From Flavobacterium azooxidireducens (GTDB taxonomy: Bacteria > Bacteroidota > Bacteroidia > Flavobacteriales > Flavobacteriaceae), in contig NZ_CP096205.1 of NCBI RefSeq assembly GCF_023195775.1, forward strand, positions 2,730,001-2,794,000: 64,000 bases of DNA, written 5' to 3'. The notes beneath the pieces were generated by a model. The model was not told the origin of the DNA and did no database searches. It worked only from the letters and a program-made list of their open reading frames with translations. Positions 9,548-19,032 of the stretch are shown here, one piece after another. How positions within the stretch are numbered: position 1 is the first letter of the stretch; each line of letters starts with the position of its first letter. The translations under genes were made by a program, and so were the position numbers.

Positions 9548-9592
9548 TTACGGAAATCCGTAATATAATTATATTTCAAGTATTTAGCTTTG
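9548..9592 (+). promoter_or_regulatory. Palindrome plus TAnnTTTG promoter upstream of defence operon
   Basis: A perfect 16-bp palindrome TTACGGAAATCCGTAA (9548-9563) is centred 29.5 bp before the consensus -7 element TAGCTTTG (9585-9592). The palindrome would cover the -33 region, the position of a class II activator. Transcription would begin near 9598 and give a leader of about 170 nt before the DUF4007 start. The same spacing occurs at four promoters between 37 and 44 kb. Confidence 0.55.
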
Positions 9593-9665
9593 TAAAAAGA
9601 ATTAGCAATTTGAATTATTTAGTATGAAAAAGACATTATTTTGTTAAACTGTTTGTTCACAAAGA

Positions 9666-9791
9666 ATGATGAAAGATATTGTAAAACTTCCTAAACTAAA
9701 TTCAGATAAAACCGCTTTTTTTTGTTATTTTGCATCAACTAGATTAATTCTAGAAACATTATATAATGATAGAAGAAAAACAAGCTATTAA
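9666..9791 (+). other. Possible leader ORF (41 codons)
   Basis: A frame starting ATGATG at 9666 encodes MMKDIVKLPKLNSDK and continues to a stop at 9789-9791, overlapping the first 26 nt of the DUF4007 gene in another frame. A shorter 7-codon frame (MKKTLFC) precedes it at 9624. These may be translated leader peptides or chance frames; no homology is recognised. Confidence 0.2.
9739..9753. promoter_or_regulatory. Palindrome 12 bp before the operon's first ATG
   Basis: CTAGA (9739-9743) and TCTAG (9749-9753) form a 5-5-5 palindrome just upstream of the DUF4007 start. It is a candidate operator or a weak hairpin in the leader; nothing else supports a role. Confidence 0.3.
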
Positions 9792-10647
9792 ATTTACATT
9801 TTCTGGACACGACTCCTTTCCATGCCGTCAACTTTGGCTGAAAAAGGGTTATGACTATGTGTGTAAAAGTAAATATTTTAATGACGAAGATGCGGTTATA
9901 CAACTTGGCGTTGGCAAAAATATGGTTTCATCCATTCGTTTTTGGCTGAAAGCTTTCAATATTATTGACAATAAAGACATTCCAACTGAATTTGGCAAAC
10001 GATTATTTGATGATGAAAATGGATATGACCCTTTTTTGGAAGATGAAGCAAGCCTTTGGCTTCTGCATTATCAATTAGTGAAAAATAGTTTTGCTTCTAT
10101 TTATTCCATCATTTTTAATGAATTCAGAAAAGAGAAATTGTTCTTTAAAAAAGAAACCTTTGTGAATTATGTAAAGAGAATTAGTGAGAGTAATACCGAT
10201 TTGAATTTCAATGAAAATACGGTTGCTAAAGATTTTATTGTTTTTGCCAATTTATATAAAAACGACCCTGAAAGTAAAGATGTTGAGGATAGCTTTTCGG
10301 GAATTCTTTCTGAAATTGAGCTTTTAAAAACAACAGGGAAAGGCAAAGAAGAACAATTTTACATTGAAAATACTGAAAGAGATAATCTCCCAGATGCGGT
10401 TGTATTGTTCACAATACTTGATAATTCAAAATACGGAAATTCTATAAGTCTGAATTCTATGGAGTTTGACTTGAATAGTCCGGGGTCAATTTTCGCTTTA
10501 AATCGCTCAGGCTTGATGAATAAAATTTCTGAAATCGTCAGTGAATTTAAAGATATCACTTTTACTGACCAAGCAGGGATAAAAGAGTTACAATTCAAGA
10601 ACAAGGCAGATGCCTTCACAATATTAGATACATACTATGGCAAATAA
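9766..10647 (+). CDS. DUF4007 protein, SspB-like
   Basis: This 293-aa protein opens with a block typical of DUF4007 proteins (FTFSGHDSFPCRQLWLKKGYD at residues 11-31, then GVGKNMVSSIRFWLKAFNI). From memory, DUF4007 proteins are the first gene of SspBCD-type single-strand phosphorothioation operons, where SspB acts as a DNA nickase. That role is inferred here, not seen. No classical nuclease motif is obvious. The gene starts a run of twelve same-strand genes with overlaps or gaps of 14 nt or less. It overlaps the next gene by 11 nt, so translation is probably coupled. Confidence 0.8.
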   Translation: MIEEKQAIKFTFSGHDSFPCRQLWLKKGYDYVCKSKYFNDEDAVIQLGVGKNMVSSIRFWLKAFNIIDNKDIPTEFGKRLFDDENGYDPFLEDEASLWLLHYQLVKNSFASIYSIIFNEFRKEKLFFKKETFVNYVKRISESNTDLNFNENTVAKDFIVFANLYKNDPESKDVEDSFSGILSEIELLKTTGKGKEEQFYIENTERDNLPDAVVLFTILDNSKYGNSISLNSMEFDLNSPGSIFALNRSGLMNKISEIVSEFKDITFTDQAGIKELQFKNKADAFTILDTYYGK

Positions 10648-13600
10648 TTTCACAACATCGGTAAATATTATCAGAGACACTGATAGGGATTTCAACTATA
10701 TCCCAACACCCAATGCTAGACAAGTTGTTAGCCAAATAGTCAATGACTTTAAGAAAGGTATTCGTTCATTTAATGTTGTTGGGACTTATGGAACAGGAAA
10801 GTCGTCTTTCTTATTAGCGTTTGAGCAAAGTATCAGAGGAACGAAACGCTACTTTGAACCGAATTTCATAATAAAACCCAAATACGATTTTGTAAAAATT
10901 GTTGGGTCATACGCTTCTATTGTAGAACAATTTGCAGATGCTTTTGAGGTTCAAACTAACAAGAATCAACAGGAAAATATTCTTTCAGAAATATTCAATC
11001 GTTATCATTCAATTGGAAAGGAAAACAAGGTATTATTTATTCTAATTGATGAGTTTGGTAAGTTTTTGGAGTACGCAAGTAAACACAATCCTGAAAAAGA
11101 GCTTTATTTTGTTCAGCAATTGGCAGAGTTCTGTAATAATCCAAAACACAATATTGTTTTAATTACCACAGTTCACCAAAGTTTAGAATCTTATGCTTAT
11201 TCATTAAGTAAAACTCAACAACAAGAATGGACAAAAGTAAAAGGTCGTTTCCGTGAAATTACTTTTAACGAGCCTGTTGAACAACTTTTATTTTTGGCTT
11301 CGGAATATGTTGCTGAGCATTTTGAATCCAAAACTTCAAAATCAGAAATTGATAAATGCTTAAAGCTAACTACCGAAACAAAGGCATTTAACTTTAATAA
11401 AGATTACCTAAAAGAAATAGCTTCTAAGCTATATCCGCTTGATATTCTTTCAGCCAATATTCTGACGCTTTCATTGCAGAGATACGGTCAAAATGAACGT
11501 TCATTGTTTTCATTTCTTGAATCTTCAGATCATACAGGATTGGCAAAATTCAACAAAAAGGAAAATCCGTTCTACAATCTGTCAAATGTTTACGATTACC
11601 TAAATTTCAATTTCTATTCGTTTTTAACATCAAAATACAATCCCGATTTTTCTGCTTGGAGTTCCATTCGTTCATCTATTGAAGAAGTGGAAAGAGCATT
11701 TGATTCAAATATCAATGATTACATCAAAGCAGTTAAAACAATTGGACTTTTAAATATCTTTTCTGCAAGTGGTTCAATCTTGGATTTGAATTTCTTTATT
11801 GATTATTTAAAAACTGCCTGCGGTGTATCAGATGGCAAAGAAGTCATTAAGAATCTAGAGACAAAAAATATTATTCGTTATCGTTCACATTCAAAACGAT
11901 TCATTCTATTTGAAGGAACAGATTTAGACATTCAAACCGCATTGATTGAAGCGGGCAATAAAATTTCGGAAGTTGCAGATATTACTACACTTTTAAATAG
12001 GCATATTCAATTCAATCCAGTCTTTGCAAAGCAATATTCATTTTCAACAGGTACACCAAGATATTTTGAGTTCATTATTTCAGATTACCCAATTCAAAAA
12101 ACTCCCGAAGGAGAAATTGACGGCTTTGTAAATCTTGTTTTTAACAGTAAGTTAAAAGAAAGCGACATACAAAATAAATCCAAACAACAAGAGGAAGCAG
12201 TAATTTACTGTTTTTTTAAAAACTCTATTGAGATTAAAAACCTATTGTTTGAGATTGAAAAAATTCAAAAAGTAATTTTAGAAAATGAAAAAGATAAAGT
12301 TGCAATTAGAGAATTGGAAAGTATTAATTCATCGCAAGTACGTTTATTAAACCACTATATAACAGATAGCATTTATTCAGGCAGCAAAGATGTGAAGTGG
12401 TTTTTTAATGGAACAGAAAAGAAAATTAATGATAAAAAAGACTTCAATAAACTACTTTCCCAAGTGTGCAGTATTGTGTATGATGCCACTCCTGTTTTCA
12501 AAAACGAATTAGTAAACAAGCATAAAATTTCATCTTCTATACATACTGCCAAAAAGAATTATTTCAAGGCTTTATCCAATAATTGGGACAAAGAAAATTT
12601 AGGTTTTGAAGATTCTAAATTTCCACCAGAAAAAACCATTTATTTATCTTTATTAAAAGAAAACTGTATTTCGCCAATTAGAGAAAATGCAACAGATGTA
12701 ATTTCAATAGACAGAACTTCTACATTCTACAAACTTTGGAGTGCTTCCGAAGACTTTTTAGAAAGTGCCAAATCTGAACAACTCAAAATCTCAGAATTAA
12801 GTGAATTACTAAGCAAAAGACCTTTCAAACTTAAACAAGGGTTGGTTGACTTTTGGGTTCCTACATTCTTGTTTTTGAAACGAGATGATTTCGCCATCTT
12901 CAATGACGAAAGTTACATCCCTAACTTGTCAGAAGAGAACTTAGAATTAATAGCCAAATATCCTGAAAAGTATTCTATAAAAACATTTGATATTGAAGGT
13001 GTAAAGCTTGATATTTTCAATAGTTATCGAACATTCTTAAACATTGCAACCGAACAAAAATTCGATAACAACTCTTTTATTGAAACCATAAAACCATTTA
13101 TTGTTTTCTACAAACAATTGCCAGAGTACAGCAAAAACACAAAAAGACTTTCTCCATCTGCAATAAAAATTAGAAAAGCTATTGCAACAAGCAAAGACCC
13201 CGAAGAAACATTTTTTGATGCTTTCCCGAGTGCTTTAGGTTTAACTCTTTCCACTTTACAACAAGATAAATCTAAACTTCAAAGCTTTACAACAAGTTTA
13301 CAAGATTCCGTAAGAGAACTACGAACTGCTTATGATGAATTGGTAAAGCGTTTTGAGGATTTCATTTGTAGTGAATTTGTAGGGCAAACTTCCGACTTTG
13401 AAGAATACAAAGCATATTTACAAAAGCGATTTACAAAATTGAAAAAGCATATGCTTTTGAATAATCAAAAGACATTTGTACAAAGATTGGATTCGCCCTT
13501 AGACGACCGAAAAGCTTGGCTGAACTCTATAGCACAAGCAGTAACAGGCAAAACATTGGAAGCCTTTACAGACGAAGATGAAATTTTGCTTTATGAAAAA

Positions 13601-13855
13601 TTTAAAGCAATGATTTTGGAATTGGATAGTTTGACGAAAATCTCAAAGTCTGATATTGACGAAAGCAAAGAAGAAGTGATAGGAGTTAAAATTGATTCGT
13701 TCTTTAGCAAAATTGACCCAAAAGTGGTAAGAGTTCCAAAAAACAAAAGCAAAGAAATTGAGCAATTGAAAAATGAGCTTAGAAATAAATTAGGAAAGGA
13801 CAATACTTCAAACATTGCAGCTGTCTTAAACCTACTTAAAGAATTATTACAATGA
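10637..13855 (+). CDS. Large P-loop ATPase, SspC-like position
   Basis: The 1072-aa protein has an N-terminal AAA/STAND-like NTPase core: Walker A GTYGTGKSS (residues 49-57, K55) and Walker B VLFILIDEF (132-140, D138/E139). The remaining roughly 700 residues are mostly helical and unassigned, with a charged coiled region near 860-1000. Its place between the DUF4007 protein and the PP-loop enzyme matches the ATPase (SspC-like) of phosphorothioation operons. The exact reaction is unknown; it probably couples ATP hydrolysis to DNA engagement. It overlaps the following gene by 4 nt (ATGA). Confidence 0.75.
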   Translation: MANNFTTSVNIIRDTDRDFNYIPTPNARQVVSQIVNDFKKGIRSFNVVGTYGTGKSSFLLAFEQSIRGTKRYFEPNFIIKPKYDFVKIVGSYASIVEQFADAFEVQTNKNQQENILSEIFNRYHSIGKENKVLFILIDEFGKFLEYASKHNPEKELYFVQQLAEFCNNPKHNIVLITTVHQSLESYAYSLSKTQQQEWTKVKGRFREITFNEPVEQLLFLASEYVAEHFESKTSKSEIDKCLKLTTETKAFNFNKDYLKEIASKLYPLDILSANILTLSLQRYGQNERSLFSFLESSDHTGLAKFNKKENPFYNLSNVYDYLNFNFYSFLTSKYNPDFSAWSSIRSSIEEVERAFDSNINDYIKAVKTIGLLNIFSASGSILDLNFFIDYLKTACGVSDGKEVIKNLETKNIIRYRSHSKRFILFEGTDLDIQTALIEAGNKISEVADITTLLNRHIQFNPVFAKQYSFSTGTPRYFEFIISDYPIQKTPEGEIDGFVNLVFNSKLKESDIQNKSKQQEEAVIYCFFKNSIEIKNLLFEIEKIQKVILENEKDKVAIRELESINSSQVRLLNHYITDSIYSGSKDVKWFFNGTEKKINDKKDFNKLLSQVCSIVYDATPVFKNELVNKHKISSSIHTAKKNYFKALSNNWDKENLGFEDSKFPPEKTIYLSLLKENCISPIRENATDVISIDRTSTFYKLWSASEDFLESAKSEQLKISELSELLSKRPFKLKQGLVDFWVPTFLFLKRDDFAIFNDESYIPNLSEENLELIAKYPEKYSIKTFDIEGVKLDIFNSYRTFLNIATEQKFDNNSFIETIKPFIVFYKQLPEYSKNTKRLSPSAIKIRKAIATSKDPEETFFDAFPSALGLTLSTLQQDKSKLQSFTTSLQDSVRELRTAYDELVKRFEDFICSEFVGQTSDFEEYKAYLQKRFTKLKKHMLLNNQKTFVQRLDSPLDDRKAWLNSIAQAVTGKTLEAFTDEDEILLYEKFKAMILELDSLTKISKSDIDESKEEVIGVKIDSFFSKIDPKVVRVPKNKSKEIEQLKNELRNKLGKDNTSNIAAVLNLLKELLQ

Positions 13856-14955
13856 GCAAAGTAAGACACGTATTAGGTATATCAGGAGGGAAAGACAGTG
13901 CTGCTTTGGCTATTTATGTCAAAACTAAATATCCTTCTATCGATTTGGAATTCTATACCTGCGATACAGGAAAAGAACTAGAAGAAACTTATAAATTAAT
14001 TGAAAATTTACAAACACATCTAGGAATAAAGATACAATTGTTAAAAGGTGCTGAAAACAGTTCGGAAGACCCATTCGATCACTTCGTCAAAATGCTTGGA
14101 GGTTTTTTACCTTCACCTAATGCACGCTGGTGTACTAAGAAACTGAAACTTGATCCTTTTGAAAAGTATGTCGGTACTGATCCAGTAGTTTCTTATGTAG
14201 GTATCAGAGGTGATGAAGAAAGAGAAGGCTATATTTCAACCAAAAAGAATATTCAATCCATATTCCCATTTCGTAAGAATATTTGGAGTCAAGATGTTGT
14301 AACAAAATTGCTCACCAACCAAAATATGGAGCAGCTACTAACCATGTCTAAAAACGTAGACTTTGGTAAAAACCAAGAAAAAGCGTTTCAAACGATTACT
14401 CGAAAGGTGGATGCGAGTTTCACGCTAGACCAAAAACTTAATATTTTATTGGATGCCAATGTGAAGGCATTTAATCATTTGGTTTTTGATTTTCTCAAAA
14501 CAACTGATTATCCACTTGCAACTGAAGCTACATTTCCACTTTTGGAAAATGATGAAGTATTAGTGCGAGACGATATTTTTAAAATTTTGGAAGAAAGCGG
14601 TGTGGGGGTTCCTGCATACTACAACAAAATTGAATTTGAGATTAACGGAAAAAAAGGAGAATATGCTAGAAGTCGTTCCGGTTGTTTCTTCTGCTTTTTC
14701 CAACAAAAGATTGAATGGGTTTGGTTGTACGAACAGCATCCCGATTTATACAAAAAAGCTATGGAGTACGAGAAAGATGGCTACACTTGGGGTCAATTTG
14801 AAAGTTTGGAAGAATTAATTCAGCCCAAAAGAATAGCTGCAATCAAGGAAGAGTACATTAAAAGAATGGAAAGAAAATCAAAAGCAAAATCACCTTACCT
14901 AGTTGATATATTAGATGATGCCGAGGGTGAAGGTTGTGCGTCTTGTTTTATATAA
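13852..14955 (+). CDS. PAPS-reductase/DndC-like PP-loop enzyme (SspD-like)
   Basis: The 367-aa protein begins with the PP-loop ISGGKDSAALA (residues 10-20), the ATP-pyrophosphatase signature of the PAPS reductase/DndC/SspD family. Cys94 (ARWCTKKLK), the CFFC pair at 278/281 and a C-terminal CASC pair at 362/365 are candidate Fe-S or sulfur-carrying residues. In Dnd/Ssp systems this enzyme activates DNA for sulfur insertion with sulfur from a cysteine desulfurase; that desulfurase is encoded 4 kb downstream in the same operon. Generic PAPS reductase is the alternative, but the context and extra cysteines favour DNA modification. Confidence 0.85.
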   Translation: MSKVRHVLGISGGKDSAALAIYVKTKYPSIDLEFYTCDTGKELEETYKLIENLQTHLGIKIQLLKGAENSSEDPFDHFVKMLGGFLPSPNARWCTKKLKLDPFEKYVGTDPVVSYVGIRGDEEREGYISTKKNIQSIFPFRKNIWSQDVVTKLLTNQNMEQLLTMSKNVDFGKNQEKAFQTITRKVDASFTLDQKLNILLDANVKAFNHLVFDFLKTTDYPLATEATFPLLENDEVLVRDDIFKILEESGVGVPAYYNKIEFEINGKKGEYARSRSGCFFCFFQQKIEWVWLYEQHPDLYKKAMEYEKDGYTWGQFESLEELIQPKRIAAIKEEYIKRMERKSKAKSPYLVDILDDAEGEGCASCFI

Positions 14956-14965
14956 AACTACTAAT

Positions 14966-17143
14966 ATGGAGGAAAAATCACCAAATAGTATTGCATTTTC
15001 GGTAGATGCAGGTTTGATTGATAGATTAGGAAAAGAGTTAGTCGGTAGGGCAGAAACAGCGGTTTCAGAATTAGTCAAAAATGCATATGATGCGGATGCT
15101 AAAAATGTTGAGGTAAATTTTATAGATTCTTTATGGAGTGGTGGAACTTTAGAGATAATTGATGATGGACTGGGAATGACATTTGAACAACTCAGGTTGG
15201 GATTTATGACTATCTCATCAACAGATAAAGTGCATAATCCATTATCTTCTCGATATAAACGAAGTCGAGCGGGAAAAAAAGGAATTGGAAGATTTGCCAC
15301 ACAAAGGCTTGGAAAGAAATTAATTATTATAACTCAAACGTTAGAATCGGAGCAAGCAGTAAAACTTACTATTAACTGGGATAATTATACAGTTGATCAG
15401 GATATTTCTGCAATCAATAATCAAATTGACTATATACCAAAGGAAAAGCCAGAAGGTACAACTTTAATCATTAAAGACCTAAGAGAAGGTTGGACTGAAA
15501 CTTCAATAAAAAGAATTTACAGATATGTTTCCGATCTGTTTCAGCCTGATTATCTTTCTGAAAGTAGTCAATCCTTACACCTTGCCAAACAGAATGATGA
15601 GTCCTTCAAAGTAAAGTTTTCTAATATAATTGATGGGGTAACTTTTGAAGTAGCAAGTCCTGAGAAAATGTTATTTAATAAGAATGTAGCAGTTATTGAA
15701 GGATTTGTAGATGCATTGGGAGACGGATTTTTAGGGGTTAAAAGTGAAAAATTAAATTTAGACGATTATGCTATACAGATTCATAAATCAGATAATTCTA
15801 GCAGATTTGATAAATTAAAAAACATTCATTTTAAAGCTTACTATTTTATATATAATCGACAGGAATATTATCTTAATATTTCACAACTTGAGTTAAAAAA
15901 TATTTATAAACTTTCTCAGGAAAGCAGTGGGATTAGACTTTACAGAAATGGCTTTAGAGTATTGCCCTATGGGGAACCAAAAAATGATTGGTTATATTTT
16001 GACAAAAGATATACTTTCGCTTCTGGTCAAGATAATATTCCACTAAGTAATAGAAATTTGTTCGGTTTTGTCGAAATTATCGATAAAGAAGGTGAAATAT
16101 TTCAAGAGACTGCAAGCAGGGAGGGTCTGATTGAAAATGATGCTTTCTATGAGCTTACAGATTTTCTTTCAAAAGCGTTTGAGGCAGCAAAAGGTAGAAT
16201 ATCGGAAAAAATCTCTTTACTTAAAAAAGGAGAACAAACACCAATAGATGTAGAAGATAATTTAGAAGATATTGCGGAGAAAAAAACAATTGAAGAGGAA
16301 TTTGAAGAGGTTAATAAAGAAGATTTAAACGAGACTGCTAAGGAAGCAATTAAAAGTATAAAAGAAAAGTACTATGAGGTCATTGAAGAGCTCAGTATGC
16401 TTAGAATTCTAGCTTCATTGGGATTAACTATTGGAGAGTTTACTCACGAAATAATTCAATTTACACCATCTATAAATGGTTATATAGCTAAACTGTATGA
16501 ATCGAATGAAAATGATCTAAAAACACTAGAGCTTCTTGATAATTTAAAAAAGACCTTTGCGAATTTCACGTCTTATACATCTTATTTTAATGCAACAGTA
16601 TCTGAAAACACAAGCAGAGAAATTAAACCTGTTTTAATAACTGATGTTGTTGATTATTTCATTAAAAATATTAAAGATGACCTTGAACGGCAAAATACAG
16701 AATTAGTTTTAGATTCCTACAGTTACAATCTATATACCACTCCAATGCACATTTCCGAATGGAGCTCAATTTTGTATAACCTATATACTAATTCAAAAAA
16801 AGCAATCAAACGTTCGGGAAACTCAGGAAAAATTAGAATAATAACCGGTGAAGATAACAATAAAATATATTTGGAAATTCACGATAACGGAGACGGTATT
16901 CCTGAAGAAAATAAAACTCGGGTCTTTAATGCTTTTTTCACAACATCAACTCCAGCTGGATTTGATTCACCATCAGACGAAAAATTAACAGGCACTGGTT
17001 TAGGCTTGAAGATTATAAAAGACATTATAGAAGATTACGGAGGTATTATAAAAATTATTATGCCAGAAAATGGATATAACACTTGTTTTAGAATTGAACT
17101 ACCTAAAGCACAAAAAGAAGAATTAGAGAAATATGAATTGTAA
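14966..17143 (+). CDS. Double-GHKL ATPase, histidine-kinase-like
   Basis: I chose ATG 14966 (MEEKSPNSIAF), which gives 725 aa and a 10-nt gap after the PP-loop gene. Residues 1-200 form a complete HSP90/MutL/MORC-type ATPase: N-box E35/N39/D42 (SELVKNAYDAD), DDGLG at 66-70, and the glycine-rich GKKGIGRF at 103-110. Residues about 430-480 are acidic and probably coiled coil. They are followed by a histidine-kinase-like dimerisation helix with His494 (EFTHEI). A second HATPase follows, with NLYTNSKKA, DNGDG, FFTTS and GTGLGL boxes. There is no transmembrane segment. It overlaps the receiver-like gene by 11 nt, so the two probably work as a pair. Two ATPase modules in one soluble kinase inside a phosphorothioation operon is unusual; its role is unknown. 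Confidence 0.8.
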   Translation: MEEKSPNSIAFSVDAGLIDRLGKELVGRAETAVSELVKNAYDADAKNVEVNFIDSLWSGGTLEIIDDGLGMTFEQLRLGFMTISSTDKVHNPLSSRYKRSRAGKKGIGRFATQRLGKKLIIITQTLESEQAVKLTINWDNYTVDQDISAINNQIDYIPKEKPEGTTLIIKDLREGWTETSIKRIYRYVSDLFQPDYLSESSQSLHLAKQNDESFKVKFSNIIDGVTFEVASPEKMLFNKNVAVIEGFVDALGDGFLGVKSEKLNLDDYAIQIHKSDNSSRFDKLKNIHFKAYYFIYNRQEYYLNISQLELKNIYKLSQESSGIRLYRNGFRVLPYGEPKNDWLYFDKRYTFASGQDNIPLSNRNLFGFVEIIDKEGEIFQETASREGLIENDAFYELTDFLSKAFEAAKGRISEKISLLKKGEQTPIDVEDNLEDIAEKKTIEEEFEEVNKEDLNETAKEAIKSIKEKYYEVIEELSMLRILASLGLTIGEFTHEIIQFTPSINGYIAKLYESNENDLKTLELLDNLKKTFANFTSYTSYFNATVSENTSREIKPVLITDVVDYFIKNIKDDLERQNTELVLDSYSYNLYTTPMHISEWSSILYNLYTNSKKAIKRSGNSGKIRIITGEDNNKIYLEIHDNGDGIPEENKTRVFNAFFTTSTPAGFDSPSDEKLTGTGLGLKIIKDIIEDYGGIIKIIMPENGYNTCFRIELPKAQKEELEKYEL

Positions 17144-18284
17144 ATATTTATACATAGACGACAACAGTGAACATAATGCTAAAGGTATTATAACTGGACT
17201 TCAAAAGGAAGGGGAGCTTTCTGTTGATTTTGATAATCCTAAAGGAGATTGGGAGAAAGAACGTGAAAGAATATTATCAGATGAATTTAAAAATTATAAC
17301 GGTTTGATCCTTGATTTAAATCTTGAAGAAATGCCAAATAAAGATAAGGAGACATCTCATTATAAAGGTTCGTCATTGGCACAAGAGTATAGAAATTTAT
17401 CAAAAGCAGGGAAATTAAAAGAAATTCCAATTGTTTTATTGTCTGCCACTGTGAATCTTGAAAAGTATTTTGATCGAACAAACGAAGATTTGTTTGACCT
17501 AATAGTTCCAAGAGAATGGCTTAACGACCCTATTCTATTTGCTCCATTGAGGCAGAAATTGATAAGTCTTTCAATCGGTTATGAGCTAATTTCAAAATGT
17601 AAAAATGAAGATAACAACCTTATTGAATTATATAAATATAGTTTGGAATTAGAAAATAATCGTTTTATAAGTGAGATGAGATCAGTTATAGGATATCCCA
17701 CCCATACAGTTTCAAACTTTATAATCAAAAATCTTCTTGAGAAATCAAATATCCCAGTTTCGGGAATATTAATTACTGAAGAAATACTAGCAACTCGACT
17801 TGGCATTGATATTTCTAAATCAATTGATTGGAAAAATATTTTAGAGAATTTAAAGAAATACAAATATCGTGGTGTTTTTAGTGAAGGATGGGAAAGATGG
17901 TGGATGAGTGGAATTGAACATTGGTGGAGAACGGAGTTAGAATTAAAAAACAGTTTAAGAGCTACATCTGCAAGGCAGAAAATAGATCTTTTGAAGGATA
18001 AGTTAGAATTAACTGCATTAGTACCAATCGAGAAAAATGAAAAGGCGAAAAGTGAAGCGTTTTGGACTAAATGTGTTGGCTCTGGTGTTTCTATTGATAC
18101 AGTTGATGGCTTGTTAGTTGATGGCCAAGATAACTATTACCCGTGGCAAGACAAAAAATATATTTGTTACGAAGAAGCGTTGAAACCAAAAGGCAAACAC
18201 AAGTGGAAAAAATTATCTCCGTCTGAGGAATACAAGCTAGAAATATTGCAAAAACAATTTCCTAACATAAGACCTTTAAAATGA
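17133..18284 (+). CDS. Receiver-domain-like protein with unknown C-terminal domain
   Basis: The first 130 of 383 residues resemble a response-regulator receiver: hydrophobic strand ending in D9-D10, LILDLNL with D61 at the phospho-acceptor position, and IPIVLLSAT (98-106) with a Ser/Thr switch. The usual Lys seems replaced by Arg in LIVPREW. Residues 140-383 match no DNA-binding output domain that I know; they include an aromatic segment GWERWWMSGIEHWWRTELEL. It is probably phosphorylated or bound by the preceding GHKL protein. The 4-nt ATGA overlap with the next gene implies coupling. Not a standard transcription regulator, as far as can be seen. Confidence 0.65.
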   Translation: MNCKYLYIDDNSEHNAKGIITGLQKEGELSVDFDNPKGDWEKERERILSDEFKNYNGLILDLNLEEMPNKDKETSHYKGSSLAQEYRNLSKAGKLKEIPIVLLSATVNLEKYFDRTNEDLFDLIVPREWLNDPILFAPLRQKLISLSIGYELISKCKNEDNNLIELYKYSLELENNRFISEMRSVIGYPTHTVSNFIIKNLLEKSNIPVSGILITEEILATRLGIDISKSIDWKNILENLKKYKYRGVFSEGWERWWMSGIEHWWRTELELKNSLRATSARQKIDLLKDKLELTALVPIEKNEKAKSEAFWTKCVGSGVSIDTVDGLLVDGQDNYYPWQDKKYICYEEALKPKGKHKWKKLSPSEEYKLEILQKQFPNIRPLK

Positions 18285-19018
18285 ATTGTCAAATACTAGC
18301 TATAGATATTTTTGATTTTGCTGAATTGCTTATTTCCAACAACATAATACAAGATGCCAAAAGCTTGTATGATGCTTCTGCAAAGTTACAATGCTCTGAA
18401 AATAATTCGGAATGGAATTATGAATGTGGTGGTTTGAAATTTTCAGTAGAAGGCTCAGTTGCAGGCTCAATTCCACAACAAATTGATTTGGTTGAGATTA
18501 TTTTTAGTTTTTCGGCTATTGGAATATTTTCAAATGATGATGTATGTAGAAATCCACTTTCCAAATTGAACTTTGATATTGAATTGGAAGGTTTTCGTGA
18601 GATGGAAGATAAAATAGACAACTATTTTGCATCTTGGCATTTAGATAAGCATATAAAAAGCTCTCAATGTTCCTATATCCACCCTGAATATCATTTAACC
18701 TTTGGAGGAAATAAATTGGAAGGGAAAGGAGTTGATAACTTTGGTTCAACTTTGATACTGCCTGCTCCTCGCATTACATATCCACCAATGGATGTGGTAT
18801 TAGGTATAGATTTTATTTTGAGGAATTATTTTCCTTTAGAAGAAATATCAAAACTTCTAGATGATTCAAAGTATAAAGAAATAGTTTTCAACTCCCAACA
18901 AAGACTTTGGAAACCTTATTATTCATCATTGTCTTCTGCTTGGAATAATTTTCCATACACAACTTTTGAGCAAGGGTTTGAACATTTTAATCTTAACCCA
19001 CATATACATCAAGCATAG
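18281..19018 (+). CDS. Unknown protein paired with receiver-like gene
   Basis: This 245-aa protein is not recognised. It is soluble, lacks a signal peptide, nucleotide loop or clear metal site, and has a proline/aromatic segment (LILPAPRITYPPMDVVLGIDFIL) near residues 160-182. The central region around residues 120-145 is rich in His and Cys (SWHLDKHIKSSQCSYIHPEYH). Its start overlaps the stop of the receiver-like gene and it precedes the desulfurase by 14 nt. It may be the output or a partner of the kinase-receiver pair. Function should be treated as unknown. Confidence 0.55.
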   Translation: MNCQILAIDIFDFAELLISNNIIQDAKSLYDASAKLQCSENNSEWNYECGGLKFSVEGSVAGSIPQQIDLVEIIFSFSAIGIFSNDDVCRNPLSKLNFDIELEGFREMEDKIDNYFASWHLDKHIKSSQCSYIHPEYHLTFGGNKLEGKGVDNFGSTLILPAPRITYPPMDVVLGIDFILRNYFPLEEISKLLDDSKYKEIVFNSQQRLWKPYYSSLSSAWNNFPYTTFEQGFEHFNLNPHIHQA

Positions 19019-19032
19019 AGTTTATTTTCACA

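Noticed and set aside
14915..17143. Earlier start for the double-GHKL protein
   Set aside because: The upstream extension overlaps the PP-loop gene's CASC-encoding end and has no family similarity; ATG 14966 starts a conserved-looking N-terminus.
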